A program made the position numbers and the translations under genes. The notes under the pieces were generated by a model. It did no database searches and was not told where the DNA came from. It saw only the letters and a list, made by a program, of their open reading frames with translations. Positions 52,067 to 60,790 of a stretch of 64,000 bases of DNA are shown in pieces. Source of the stretch: an uncultured Actinomycetes bacterium (GTDB taxonomy: Bacteria; Actinomycetota; Actinomycetes; Actinomycetales; Bifidobacteriaceae); contig OMWX01000001.1 in assembly GCA_900314875.1 (NCBI GenBank), forward strand, positions 62,001-126,000. The letters are read 5' to 3'. Every line of letters starts with the position of its first letter. Position 1 is the stretch's first letter.

Positions 52067-53995
52067 ATGATTAAAGACTTGCGTTCTGTTTATTCGAGCA
52101 TTTTAAAATGTCATTCGAAACGTTATATTTCGGTTGTTTTTGTTGCATTTTTTGACGCTTTGATGGTTTTTCTTTCTTTGAATTCGATTTTCGAGACGGA
52201 AAAACAGAAGATTTACAGCGGTTCCCCGATTGCGGCAATAAAAGTTAATGCCGTTCTCGAAGGTCTGACTGCTTCCAATGTTATGATGCTTATGCTTGGG
52301 GGGTTGTCGTGTACATTTATTCTTTCGACGACAGTGCGTTTTGCGATTGCTCCCAGGCATGACGAAATAAAATTGCTTCGTCTTATCGGTTTTTCGCGTA
52401 TGAAAATATTCTTAATGCTTTGCGCGGAAGTTTTTATAGTGACATTCGCGGGATTTTTGCTCGGAACGGTTGCGGGAATTTTGCTTATTCCGGCAAAACT
52501 TCGCTGCGACAAAGCTTTGGGAGCGGCTCCTGATTTTGTTGCTTACGGTCTGACTGCAAAAGCGATTTTAATTACGTTTGCCGTTATTCTCGCAACTGCG
52601 CTTTTTGCCGTATTCTCAGGATTTAAAGCTGTTGTTCCGAAAAGTCTGATTTCTGAATCGAAAAAGAAAAATACCAAAAAATATTCAATCCGCCGTCTTT
52701 TTGCCACAATTATTCTTTTGATTCTCACTGTTGTTTTGGCGGTTTCGATAAGTAAAGAAACTGATGCGGAAAAGGCAATAAAAATAATGTTTTGCCTGAT
52801 TCCTCTGCCTGTTTTTCTGCTTTCTTTCAATCTTGCGTTTATTATGGAATTTTTCGGGAATCTTGGAACAAAACTTGCGCAGTCGAGAGGAAATTTCAAG
52901 GGACTTATCGCGTTTTCGAATATTATTTCGCAGACAAAAGGCGGTATCAGCACGATTGCGCCTTTTCTTTATGTGCTTGCGTTCGTGCTTCCTTTCGGTA
53001 TTTTTGGTGCGACGGGAAAACTGATGATTCAGGCTCAGTCGACGCAAAGCATTGCTGCTCAGACAGAAATTGCTCTTGAAAACCCGCTGAGAAACATCTC
53101 TGACGACGGCGATATTTCTGCCGGCGGCGAAGCGGGCAATGTTTCCGGCAATGTGAATTCATGCGAAACGTTTGCGCAGAACGATGAAGTGCCGTTTTTT
53201 TCGATAAATGAAATATATTATCCCAATGCGCCTTACTCGTCTTATGCTCCTTTCGGGGCTGCAACCTGCCTGTCGTCGCTTAATAAAGTGATGGATTTCG
53301 AAGTTTTGGAAGGCGATCTCAGTCTTGTTCGCGGAACTTCGGTTGCAACCGCGACCGCTTCTAAGAAAATCGGCAGCAAAATAACTGTTGCCGATAAAGA
53401 CGATAATGTCCATGAGCTGACGATTGTTGCGAAAGTTAAGCCGCAGGGAGTGCTTACTCAGAATTTTATTATGGATTTTGACACGGGCGATTCGCTTGTT
53501 TCTCAGGCTTCTTCTGCCAGAATTTACAGCAATCGCTCTGTTGCCGAAGAGCAGACGGCATGGGGAGAGGGCGCGAAAGTCAGCGCGACTGCAGAAGAGA
53601 AGGAAATTGATACTTCTTCTGTTGTGCGCAGTCAGCGCGGTTTTATGACGATGATTTGCGCGGTTCCTTTGGTGATTGCATGCGTTTCGAATGTTGTGGG
53701 AATGTATGCTTTCGCTTATGCTTCGCGCAATTCGCGTCTTGCGCTTAAAAGAATGGGAATCAGCAGACGGCAAATGGTTTCTGCGGCGGTTTTCGAACTG
53801 GCTGCTGAATCGTTTATTGCCGCTGTTTTGCTGGCATTCCCCGTGGGAATATCCTTGTCGGCGGCCAACGGCGCGGCCGGGAAACAGGGCATAAGCGCAG
53901 TCGGCGATATGCTTGTCGGTTCGATTGCGGTCGGCTTGTTTATCGTATTTCTTTGGGGAAGCCGTCTGGCAGTCGAGAAAGGCGAAGTTAAGTGA
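52067..53995 (+). CDS. FtsX-like ABC transporter permease
   Basis: A 642-aa permease partner of the preceding ATPase. Helix 1 is near residues 20-40; a three-helix FtsX block follows (RHDEIKLLRLIGFSRMKIFLM is the coupling motif), then further helices and an outside domain (about residues 330-520), and a second FtsX block at the end (RNSRLALKRMGISRRQMV). The duplicated layout is that of the ABC3/FtsX family, whose members often face antimicrobial peptides or lipoproteins. No two-component system is adjacent, so a BceAB-type role is unsupported. The DnaA-box region begins 80 bp downstream. Confidence 0.9.
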   Translation: MIKDLRSVYSSILKCHSKRYISVVFVAFFDALMVFLSLNSIFETEKQKIYSGSPIAAIKVNAVLEGLTASNVMMLMLGGLSCTFILSTTVRFAIAPRHDEIKLLRLIGFSRMKIFLMLCAEVFIVTFAGFLLGTVAGILLIPAKLRCDKALGAAPDFVAYGLTAKAILITFAVILATALFAVFSGFKAVVPKSLISESKKKNTKKYSIRRLFATIILLILTVVLAVSISKETDAEKAIKIMFCLIPLPVFLLSFNLAFIMEFFGNLGTKLAQSRGNFKGLIAFSNIISQTKGGISTIAPFLYVLAFVLPFGIFGATGKLMIQAQSTQSIAAQTEIALENPLRNISDDGDISAGGEAGNVSGNVNSCETFAQNDEVPFFSINEIYYPNAPYSSYAPFGAATCLSSLNKVMDFEVLEGDLSLVRGTSVATATASKKIGSKITVADKDDNVHELTIVAKVKPQGVLTQNFIMDFDTGDSLVSQASSARIYSNRSVAEEQTAWGEGAKVSATAEEKEIDTSSVVRSQRGFMTMICAVPLVIACVSNVVGMYAFAYASRNSRLALKRMGISRRQMVSAAVFELAAESFIAAVLLAFPVGISLSAANGAAGKQGISAVGDMLVGSIAVGLFIVFLWGSRLAVEKGEVK

Positions 53996-54077
53996 CGCGT
54001 CCGTCGGAAGTATCCTATTCCATGGGAAAAGGGTTGTTTTTCTGCTGATGCTTGAAACGGAATGTTTATAAACAAAG

Positions 54078-54311
54078 TTATCCACATTTTTATCCACACT
54101 TATCCATATTAGCCGGGGTTTTCCTTTGTTTTCAATGGTTAAACCGGGGATAGGGAAAAGTGGATAACCTTGTTTTAATTTCTTGCGACACGCCGTCAAA
54201 AAACACTTTTCCTCATCTTTTCCACCGAGTTATCCCCATATTGTGGAAAACTTGCGTACTTTTCCACCCGCTTATCGTTGAAATGTGGATAACTCAAATT
54301 TTTTGTCCACA
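54078..54311. promoter_or_regulatory. Cluster of DnaA boxes upstream of dnaB (oriC-like)
   Basis: Three perfect TTATCCACA boxes: 54078-54086 (+), 54090-54098 (+), 54284-54292 (-). One-mismatch boxes: 54100-54108 (+), 54159-54167 (-), 54230-54238 (+), 54242-54250 (-), 54303-54311 (+, TTGTCCACA). Two-mismatch TTTTCCACC: 54218-54226 and 54260-54268. The first three are spaced 12 and 10 bp, on one face of the helix. Ten sites in 234 bp cannot be chance. The cluster may be a replication origin, a DnaA-titrating locus, or a DnaA-controlled promoter for dnaB. dnaA and dnaN are not in the window. Confidence 0.88.
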
Positions 54312-54330
54312 GTCTGTCGATTTGTCTCTT

Positions 54331-54339
54331 TGCTAGAAT
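54331..54339 (+). promoter_or_regulatory. Extended -10 of dnaB
   Basis: TGCTAGAAT, an extended -10 element, ends 7 bp before the dnaB ATG (54346). Transcription would start at or next to the A of ATG, giving a leaderless mRNA, consistent with the absence of a ribosome site. Confidence 0.55.
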
Positions 54340-54345
54340 CAAAAC

Positions 54346-55761
54346 ATGATTTCACCCGCAAAAAATTCATCAGCGCGAAAACGCGGCCGGCGAGACTCGT
54401 TTTTCGAAGAGCAGCAGCCGGTGCTTTTCGACCGCGTTCCTCCGCATGACGAGAACGCGGAAATGGCTGTGTTGGGCGGCATGCTGATGAGCAAAGATGC
54501 CGTGGGGGAAGTCAGTCAGAATATTTCAGAAAATGATTTTTATCTGCCGAAACATCAGACGATTTATCGGGCGATAATAGATCTTTTTGCCTCGTCCGAG
54601 CCTGCGGACACTGTGACGGTGGCCAATGCTCTTATGCGCGACGACCAGCTGGAAAAAGTCGGTGGCGCGGACTATCTTCATTCGCTTGTCGCTTCAGTGC
54701 CCACAGCTGCAAACGCCGCATATTACGCGGAAATTGTTCGCCAGCGTTCGATTCTGCGAAATGTTATTTCTGCGGGAACGAAAATTGCGCAGATGGGTTA
54801 TTCTGCCGAGGGATCTCAAGCTGAGGATATTGTCAATCTCGCGCAGTCCGAAGTTTACGAAATGAGCACCGGCAATGCGCGGCAGGATTATGCTCCCATT
54901 TCGGAAGTCGTGCGAGACAGCCTCGAAATGCTGGAAGAAATGCAAAACGGCGAAAAACAGACCGGCGTTCCTACCGGTTTTGCCGATATTGACGATTTGA
55001 CAATGGGACTGCAGCCCGGGCAAATGATTGTCGTAGCCGGGCGTCCCGCAATGGGAAAGTCTACTTTGGGCGTCGATTTTGCGCGCGCAGCCGCGATTAA
55101 ACATAAAATGACAACCGTTATTTTCAGCCTGGAAATGAGCAAAAACGAGCTTGCTCAGAGAATTATTTCCGCGCAGACCGATATTAATCTGTCGGATTTG
55201 CGTCATGTGGATCAGATAAATCAGGAGAAATGGGCTGTTCTTAACCGCTTTATGGACGAAATGAAGGATGCGCCGCTTTTTATCGACGATTCTCCGAATA
55301 TGAGTCTTATGGAAATCCGCGCAAAATGCAGACAGCTGAAACAGTCGGATGATTTGAAACTGGTTGTTATCGACTATCTGCAGCTTATGAGTTCGGGGAG
55401 AGCGGTCGAATCGCGCCAGCAGGAAGTGTCCGAGTTTTCGCGCGCGCTTAAGCTGATGGCAAAAGAACTCGAAGTGCCGGTTGTTGCGCTCAGTCAGCTT
55501 AACCGAGGGTCGGAAATACGAGGAGATCACAAGCCGATGCTTTCTGATTTGCGCGAATCCGGTTCTATTGAGCAGGATGCGGATGTTGTTTTTCTGGTTC
55601 ATCGTCCCGATGTTTACAATAATGAGGATCGTCCCGGCGAAGCTGACATCATTATGGCCAAACACCGCAACGGACCTACCGCCACTTTTGCTCTTTCTTT
55701 CTTGGGCGCGAAATCGCATTTTGCAGATATGCCCAGGGATTATGACGGGCAGGAGGTGTGA
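54346..55761 (+). CDS. dnaB: Replicative DNA helicase DnaB
   Basis: A 471-aa hexameric helicase that unwinds DNA at the fork. The N-terminal domain begins PPHDENAEMAVLGGML; the RecA-like domain has Walker A GRPAMGKST, VFSLEMS-like motif IFSLEMSKNELAQR, Walker B LVVIDYLQLM and DLRESGSIEQDADVV; no intein interrupts these motifs, although actinobacterial dnaB often carries one. The C-terminal GPTATFALSF is complete. There is no Shine-Dalgarno sequence before ATG 54346, and an extended -10 lies at leaderless distance. The gene is directly downstream of the DnaA-box cluster. murT follows after 3 bp. Confidence 0.97.
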   Translation: MISPAKNSSARKRGRRDSFFEEQQPVLFDRVPPHDENAEMAVLGGMLMSKDAVGEVSQNISENDFYLPKHQTIYRAIIDLFASSEPADTVTVANALMRDDQLEKVGGADYLHSLVASVPTAANAAYYAEIVRQRSILRNVISAGTKIAQMGYSAEGSQAEDIVNLAQSEVYEMSTGNARQDYAPISEVVRDSLEMLEEMQNGEKQTGVPTGFADIDDLTMGLQPGQMIVVAGRPAMGKSTLGVDFARAAAIKHKMTTVIFSLEMSKNELAQRIISAQTDINLSDLRHVDQINQEKWAVLNRFMDEMKDAPLFIDDSPNMSLMEIRAKCRQLKQSDDLKLVVIDYLQLMSSGRAVESRQQEVSEFSRALKLMAKELEVPVVALSQLNRGSEIRGDHKPMLSDLRESGSIEQDADVVFLVHRPDVYNNEDRPGEADIIMAKHRNGPTATFALSFLGAKSHFADMPRDYDGQEV

Positions 55762-55764
55762 AAA

Positions 55765-57114
55765 ATGGCGAATAACCGGCGAAAATCCGTTTTTTCGATT
55801 CTTACTCCCGCAGCGGGCAAAGCTGTTCGCGCTGCGGCTCGTCTGCGCGGCGGCGGAACGGCTTTTCCCGGGAAAGTCGTGCAGAAAATCGATCCGCAGT
55901 TTTTGAGCAGAATGCTGGAACAATTGCCGTGCGGAACGATTCTCGTATCCGGCACGAACGGAAAAACGACAACCGCCCGAATAGTCGCATCTCTGTTGGA
56001 AAACATAGGATATAAGGTTTTTACGAATCCGACCGGTTCAAATTTTACGAGAGGAGTCGTGTCCGCGCTTATCGACAAAGTTTCTATTTCCGGCAGACTT
56101 GACGCGGATATAGCTGTTCTTGAACTGGATGAAGCATATGCGGTGCATTTTGTGAAAGAAGTAAAACCGCAGTACTGCCTGCTTTTGAATGTTATGAGAG
56201 ACCAGCTTGACAGGTTCGGCGAGATTGACAACACTGCCCGTCTGCTCTCTCATGCGGCTGCGGCTGCGACTGAAACGGTTGTGCTTAATCGCGAAGATTC
56301 CAGGATTGCGCGGCTCTCCGAGAATGTTCGCGGCGGCGCAGACGTGCAGTATTACGGACTTTCGCAGCGGCTTCGCAAGTTTTTCCCGGCAGATGATGAA
56401 ATGTATTCAAATGAAAAGCAGGCGGGCGAAGTGTGTTCAGCAGAGTCGCGCTCGGTCGAGAAAGCCGATATGCCTGCCGCCGACGTTATTCTTTCTGAAG
56501 TTGACGGACATAAAGCCGTTTTTGAAGCTGACGGCGAACAGATGTCCGCAGAGCTGAAACTGGAAGGCGTTTACAATCTTTTCAATGCTGCGGGCGCGCT
56601 CGCAACCGTTCGCGCGGTTTTAAGAAAAAACGGCAAAAAGATTGACAATTCGGCGCTTATAAAGGCTTTGTCGAATGTGACCCCCGCATTCGGGCGCGGA
56701 GAAAGCATAGAAATCAACGGAACGATCGCAGATTTGATTCTCGTAAAAAATCCGATGGGATTCAGACTGTCTCTGTCCTCGTTCGATCCGAAAAATCACG
56801 ATACGATGATTGTCATAAATGATCAGTACGCGGACGGGCGCGATATGAGCTGGCTGTGGGATGTTGATTTTTCAGGACTTGCAGCCGGCGGAGTGTCTTT
56901 TGTGAGCGGAACTCGCGCAACCGACATGGCTTTGCGTCTGGCATATGACGGCGTGAAAACCGGAAGCATTGAGGAAAATATTGAATCGGCGACGGAAAAA
57001 TTCGCAAATTCTAACCCGGGCACTCCCAAGCGAATATATTGCACGTATACTGCCATGCTTGCGGTTCGCGCGAAACTTGCGAAAATGACTTCGGTGGAGG
57101 ATGCGGGATTATGA
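55765..57114 (+). CDS. murT: Lipid II isoglutaminyl synthase, Mur-ligase subunit MurT
   Basis: A 449-aa Mur-ligase-like ATPase that with GatD amidates D-glutamate of lipid II. The ATP site is VSGTNGKTTTARIVASLL near residue 65; EDxA-like motif AVLELDEAYA and NVMRDQLDRFGE follow; the C-terminal DUF1727 domain has FGRGESIEING and NDQYADGRDMSWLWDVDF. Well-studied MurT proteins carry a four-cysteine zinc ribbon in the middle domain; here that region (about residues 195-250) has only one Cys and no CxxC pair, so the ribbon is missing. The start lies 3 bp after dnaB, and the stop overlaps gatD (ATGA). Confidence 0.94.
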   Translation: MANNRRKSVFSILTPAAGKAVRAAARLRGGGTAFPGKVVQKIDPQFLSRMLEQLPCGTILVSGTNGKTTTARIVASLLENIGYKVFTNPTGSNFTRGVVSALIDKVSISGRLDADIAVLELDEAYAVHFVKEVKPQYCLLLNVMRDQLDRFGEIDNTARLLSHAAAAATETVVLNREDSRIARLSENVRGGADVQYYGLSQRLRKFFPADDEMYSNEKQAGEVCSAESRSVEKADMPAADVILSEVDGHKAVFEADGEQMSAELKLEGVYNLFNAAGALATVRAVLRKNGKKIDNSALIKALSNVTPAFGRGESIEINGTIADLILVKNPMGFRLSLSSFDPKNHDTMIVINDQYADGRDMSWLWDVDFSGLAAGGVSFVSGTRATDMALRLAYDGVKTGSIEENIESATEKFANSNPGTPKRIYCTYTAMLAVRAKLAKMTSVEDAGL

Positions 57115-57926
57115 GCGGCAATAATGAGTGCAGCAAAACAGCAGGCGGCAATATTGCGAACGGCGAAGCTGCCGGCAAAAGAGTTTTGGATATCATTTCG
57201 CTGTATCCGAAGGACATGAATATTTACGGCGATTACGGCAATGTTTTAACCGTTTTGCGCCGTGCGAAACTTTACGGATACGAGCCGGTCGTTCATTCGT
57301 ACAACACGGGCGATAAATGGCCGGACCGGTGCGACATGATTCTCGGCGGCGGCGGGCAGGATAAAGGACAGTCTGCGATAACCGAAGATTTGCATAAACG
57401 TGCGGAAGTCTTGAAAAAACTCGCGTCTGACGGCGTGCCTATGCTGCTTATCTGTGGAATGTATCAGCTTTTCGGCAGGTATTTTGAGACTGTCGGCGGC
57501 GAAAAACTGTCCGGAATCGGGGTTCTTGACATTCATACGACCGGACAGGAAACCAGAATGATCGGCAATCTTGTCGAGCATACGGATGATTTCGGCGATA
57601 TTGTCGGATATGAAAACCATTCAGGTCAGACTTTTCTGCATGACGGGGGCACTGTTGCGCTGGGTCGGGTCGACAATGACGGGACTGGAAACAACGGCGA
57701 GGATTTTACTGAGGGGGCGCGGAAAAACAACGTTATCGGCACTTATATGCACGGTTCTGTTCTGCCGAAAAACCCTGCTCTCGCGGATTTTCTTATTTCG
57801 ATGGCAGCAATTAACCGGTACGGAGTTTTTGAGCCGCAGCAAGATTCCGCGCAGAAAGCTGAGCTTGAGCGGCTGAATGTTCTGGCGAAAAATGCGGCAA
57901 GAACCGCTCTGTCCCGTCCTCGATGA
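57111..57926 (+). CDS. gatD: Lipid II isoglutaminyl synthase, glutaminase subunit GatD
   Basis: A 271-aa class I glutamine amidotransferase-like subunit feeding ammonia to MurT. Visible are ISLYPKDMNIYGDYGN, GGGGQDKGQSAI, the nucleophile in LLICGMYQLFG near residue 120, and the catalytic His in IGTYMHGSVLPKNP. The first 24 residues and an insert near residue 205 (NDGTGNNGEDFTEG) are variable. ATG 57111 overlaps the murT stop and has GGTGGAGG upstream, so the subunits are translationally coupled. Amidation of lipid II is needed for efficient crosslinking, linking the pair to the wall cluster elsewhere in the window. Confidence 0.95.
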   Translation: MSGNNECSKTAGGNIANGEAAGKRVLDIISLYPKDMNIYGDYGNVLTVLRRAKLYGYEPVVHSYNTGDKWPDRCDMILGGGGQDKGQSAITEDLHKRAEVLKKLASDGVPMLLICGMYQLFGRYFETVGGEKLSGIGVLDIHTTGQETRMIGNLVEHTDDFGDIVGYENHSGQTFLHDGGTVALGRVDNDGTGNNGEDFTEGARKNNVIGTYMHGSVLPKNPALADFLISMAAINRYGVFEPQQDSAQKAELERLNVLAKNAARTALSRPR

Positions 57927-58002
57927 TTTCTCGATAAACTCTTTGAATCGATGGTAAAATTGTTACGCGTCGAAACTGTGATAACTGAGTCAGGAGAGGG
58001 AA

Positions 58003-58761
58003 ATGACGGATAATCGATACGATTCGAACAATAGTCGAAACCGAAACGCAGGCGACGAAGCAATCGATGTTGATCTCGCCGGCAGTTCTGCAGATCCGAC
58101 CGGAGAAAATCGTGCCAAATGCGCTGAAAATACAAAAAATGCCGAGAATGCCCGAAACGCGAATTTTGGCGCGAATTCTTCTCGTCAATACCGCTCTCTG
58201 ACTGAGATTTTCACTATCGACATGAGCCGCCTGGCTGCCGAAGCAATTAAGCGCGTGCGCACAACCTATGCGGTTATCGGAATTCTTTCTCTTTTAAGCG
58301 GCACGATCCTGCTCGTCAGACCGGAAAAAACGCTGCAGCTGCTGACGATGGTTGTCGGATTATATTTTGTTGTAACTGCAATCGTGCGTATCGTGTTTTC
58401 TGCAAGCACTCCTCTGCCCGGAGGCTGGATTGCTTCCGAAGTGATTATGGGAGTCGTATCGTTTGTAGCCGGAATTCTTATTCTGAAAAATCTTCAGACG
58501 GGCACTCAGGCTCTGTTGCTGTTTGTCACGGTTTGTACGGGCGCATTTTGGATTATTGAAGGCATGACAATGCTTATAGGGTCGGCAGGGCTGTTCAAAA
58601 CCGGGCTGACGGTTTTCAACGGAGTAATAGCGGTTATTGCGGGAATTATCGTGATTTCTGCGCCTATGGCTTCAGCAGTTTTTCTCACGTGGTTCGTTGC
58701 GTTTTCGCTGACCGTCTTGGGAATCGTATGCCTCGTGCGCGCCTTCACCTTCGCCAGGTAG
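58003..58761 (+). CDS. HdeD-like (DUF308) membrane protein
   Basis: A 252-aa protein: about 85 polar N-terminal residues rich in Asn/Arg/Ala, then six hydrophobic helices in pairs, with the DUF308/HdeD rhythm (GILSLLSGTILLVRPEKTLQLLTMVVGLYF; IMGVVSFVAGILIL; GVIAVIAGIIVISAPM). Related proteins are stress-linked in enterobacteria, but the function in actinobacteria is unknown. ATG 58003 follows GAGAGGGA. It is transcribed alone, 76 bp after gatD, and ends at a terminator. Confidence 0.88.
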   Translation: MTDNRYDSNNSRNRNAGDEAIDVDLAGSSADPTGENRAKCAENTKNAENARNANFGANSSRQYRSLTEIFTIDMSRLAAEAIKRVRTTYAVIGILSLLSGTILLVRPEKTLQLLTMVVGLYFVVTAIVRIVFSASTPLPGGWIASEVIMGVVSFVAGILILKNLQTGTQALLLFVTVCTGAFWIIEGMTMLIGSAGLFKTGLTVFNGVIAVIAGIIVISAPMASAVFLTWFVAFSLTVLGIVCLVRAFTFAR

Positions 58762-58793
58762 CGCATTTGCCCGTGACGCGTTTTATAAGAAAA

Positions 58794-58827
58794 GCCGGAG
58801 AACAAAAGAAGCTCTCCGGCAGTTTTT
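58794..58827. terminator. Terminator after the HdeD-like gene
   Basis: Perfect 8-bp stem (58794-58801 with 58813-58820, arm GCCGGAGA), 11-nt loop, then AGTTTTT. On the other strand AAAAAC/TTTTC flanks it, so it probably also serves the converging ABC genes. Confidence 0.75.
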
Positions 58828-58843
58828 AAGTGGTTTGCGCGTC

Positions 58844-60790
58844 TCAGTCCAGTTCGAACGCTCCCGTGTTCAGCTGATAATATCTTCCGCGTTCTGCCAT
58901 CAGTTCTTCATGGTTTCCGCGCTCGATAATGCGTCCGTGATCCATAACCATAATCACGTCAGAGTTGCGAATGGTCGAAAGCCTGTGCGCGATAACGAAT
59001 ACCGTGCGGCCTTCCATAAGCGCATCCATTCCCCTCTGCACAATCTCCTCGGTTCGAGTATCAATCGAACTGGTCGCCTCGTCCAGAATCATTACGGCCG
59101 GGTCGGCAACAGCCGCGCGCGCAATCGAAATCAGCTGACGCTGTCCCTGCGACAATTCTGCGTCGTCCCCGTCAATAACAGTGTCATATCCGTTTTCAAG
59201 CATTCGGATAAAACTGTCCGCATGAGCCAGTTTTGCAGCTGCGATACACTCTTCGTCCGTCGCCTCCAAACGCCCGTAACGAATGTTTTCCATAACGGTC
59301 CCGGTAAACAGATTCACGTCCTGAAGCACAATTCCCATACTCTGACGCAAATCCTTCTTCGAAATATCGGAAATATTTATGCCGTCATACAGAATCGAAC
59401 CGTCGGATATATCGTAGAACCTGTTGATAAGATTCGTAATCGTGGTTTTGCCTGCGCCCGTGGTTCCCACAAGAGCAACCTTCTGTCCGGGTTTTGCGAA
59501 CAGCGTTATGTCGTGCAAAATCGGATTGTCCGGATTGTAAGCGAAATTGACATTGTCAAATCTGATGTTTCCTCTCACCGGAATCAGTGCGGAACCGTCG
59601 GAAGCGTGAGAAATTTCGCCGCCTGCCGCCTTCTTGGCGATCTGTGAATCAAACTTGACGTCAGAAGGAACTTTCCACATAAGAGGACTGCCGTTTGTCG
59701 GTTTGACAAGAGTCACTGTTCCCTCGTCATCCTCGACCTGCTCGTCGATAAGCTCGAAAATTCGCGACGCGCCGGCCAAAGCCATGATAACCATAGGCAT
59801 CTGCTGAGAAATAATGCCGATAGGATTGATGAAGCTCCTTGACAGAGAAAGGAAAGAAATCAAAGCTCCGACAGTAAGAGCCGCATTGCCGGAGATATAA
59901 ATCCAAGCCCCGAAGATTGCAATAAGAACATAAAGCAAATAGCCCATGTTTCCGGTGACCGGCATGATTACATTTCCGTAAATATTTGCCTTGGAACTGG
60001 CTTCATACCATGCTTCGTTTTTCTTGTCGAAATCCTTTTGGGAAGCCTGCTCGTGCGTGAATACTCTGATTACGCGCTGTCCGTTCACGGCTTCCTCGAC
60101 AAAACCGTTCACGTCTCCGAGCGTGTGCTGCTGCTGCACGAAAAAACGTCCGGAACTTGTCGTCAAATGCCGCAAAACAGTCAGAAATACGATTGTGAAT
60201 ACGATAACGAAACCGGTCAGCGGAATATTCAAAACAAACATTCCGGCAAGCGCGCCGACAGCGGAAACCGAGTTTGCGAGCAGCTGCGGAATGCTCTGTG
60301 AAATAGCCTGCCGCAACGCGTCCGTATCATTCGTGTATCGGCTCATTACGTCGCCGTGCTGATGCGTGTCGAAATAGCGAATCGGCAGATGCTGCATATG
60401 GCGGAACATGTCATCGCGAATGTTTTTAAGCGTTCCCTGCTCGATTGTTACGAGAACAATCGAATAAATCAGATTTGCCGCAACGGCGATCGCATACAGC
60501 GAAAGCAAGAATATGATTGCTCTGATTAATCCCGCATATGAAGGATTTTCCTGCCCGACAAGCGGCATAATATAGTCGTCGATAAGCTTTTGCAGGAAAA
60601 GAAAGGATTCTGTCTGCGCGAGAGAGACAAGAACAATGCAGAAAGCGACAAGAATGAACTTTGCCTTGAATTTCATCATGTACTTCAGCAGGCGTTTTGT
60701 CGTTCCCGGAGCGATTCTTCTGCCCGGTTTGCCGCGTTTGCCGGCATTGCTGCCGTTTATATTCCTGATGTCTGAATTTTTTCTGCTCAC
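58844..60790 (-). CDS. ABC exporter half-transporter (second subunit)
   Basis: A 648-aa type IV exporter: six-helix membrane domain (KAKFILVAFCIVLVSLAQ onward) plus ATPase with Walker A VGTTGAGKTTITNLINRF, signature ELSQGQRQLISIARAA, Walker B VMILDEATSSIDTRT and AHRLSTI. The catalytic Glu (DEAT) is present. The signature reads LSQGQ rather than LSGGQ, which occurs in this family. I place the start at GTG 60790, overlapping the upstream stop (GTGA) and preceded by GGAGG; a longer frame to 60958 runs antisense-like through the partner's Ala-rich tail and has no family similarity. With the partner it should form a heterodimer for drugs, lipids or peptides. Confidence 0.93.
   Translation of the reverse strand: MSRKNSDIRNINGSNAGKRGKPGRRIAPGTTKRLLKYMMKFKAKFILVAFCIVLVSLAQTESFLFLQKLIDDYIMPLVGQENPSYAGLIRAIIFLLSLYAIAVAANLIYSIVLVTIEQGTLKNIRDDMFRHMQHLPIRYFDTHQHGDVMSRYTNDTDALRQAISQSIPQLLANSVSAVGALAGMFVLNIPLTGFVIVFTIVFLTVLRHLTTSSGRFFVQQQHTLGDVNGFVEEAVNGQRVIRVFTHEQASQKDFDKKNEAWYEASSKANIYGNVIMPVTGNMGYLLYVLIAIFGAWIYISGNAALTVGALISFLSLSRSFINPIGIISQQMPMVIMALAGASRIFELIDEQVEDDEGTVTLVKPTNGSPLMWKVPSDVKFDSQIAKKAAGGEISHASDGSALIPVRGNIRFDNVNFAYNPDNPILHDITLFAKPGQKVALVGTTGAGKTTITNLINRFYDISDGSILYDGINISDISKKDLRQSMGIVLQDVNLFTGTVMENIRYGRLEATDEECIAAAKLAHADSFIRMLENGYDTVIDGDDAELSQGQRQLISIARAAVADPAVMILDEATSSIDTRTEEIVQRGMDALMEGRTVFVIAHRLSTIRNSDVIMVMDHGRIIERGNHEELMAERGRYYQLNTGAFELD

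Noticed and set aside
51169..53995. BceAB-type antimicrobial peptide resistance module
   Set aside because: No two-component system is adjacent and the permease outer domain is not the large insertion at the position typical of BceB, so only the broader MacB/FtsX class is supported.
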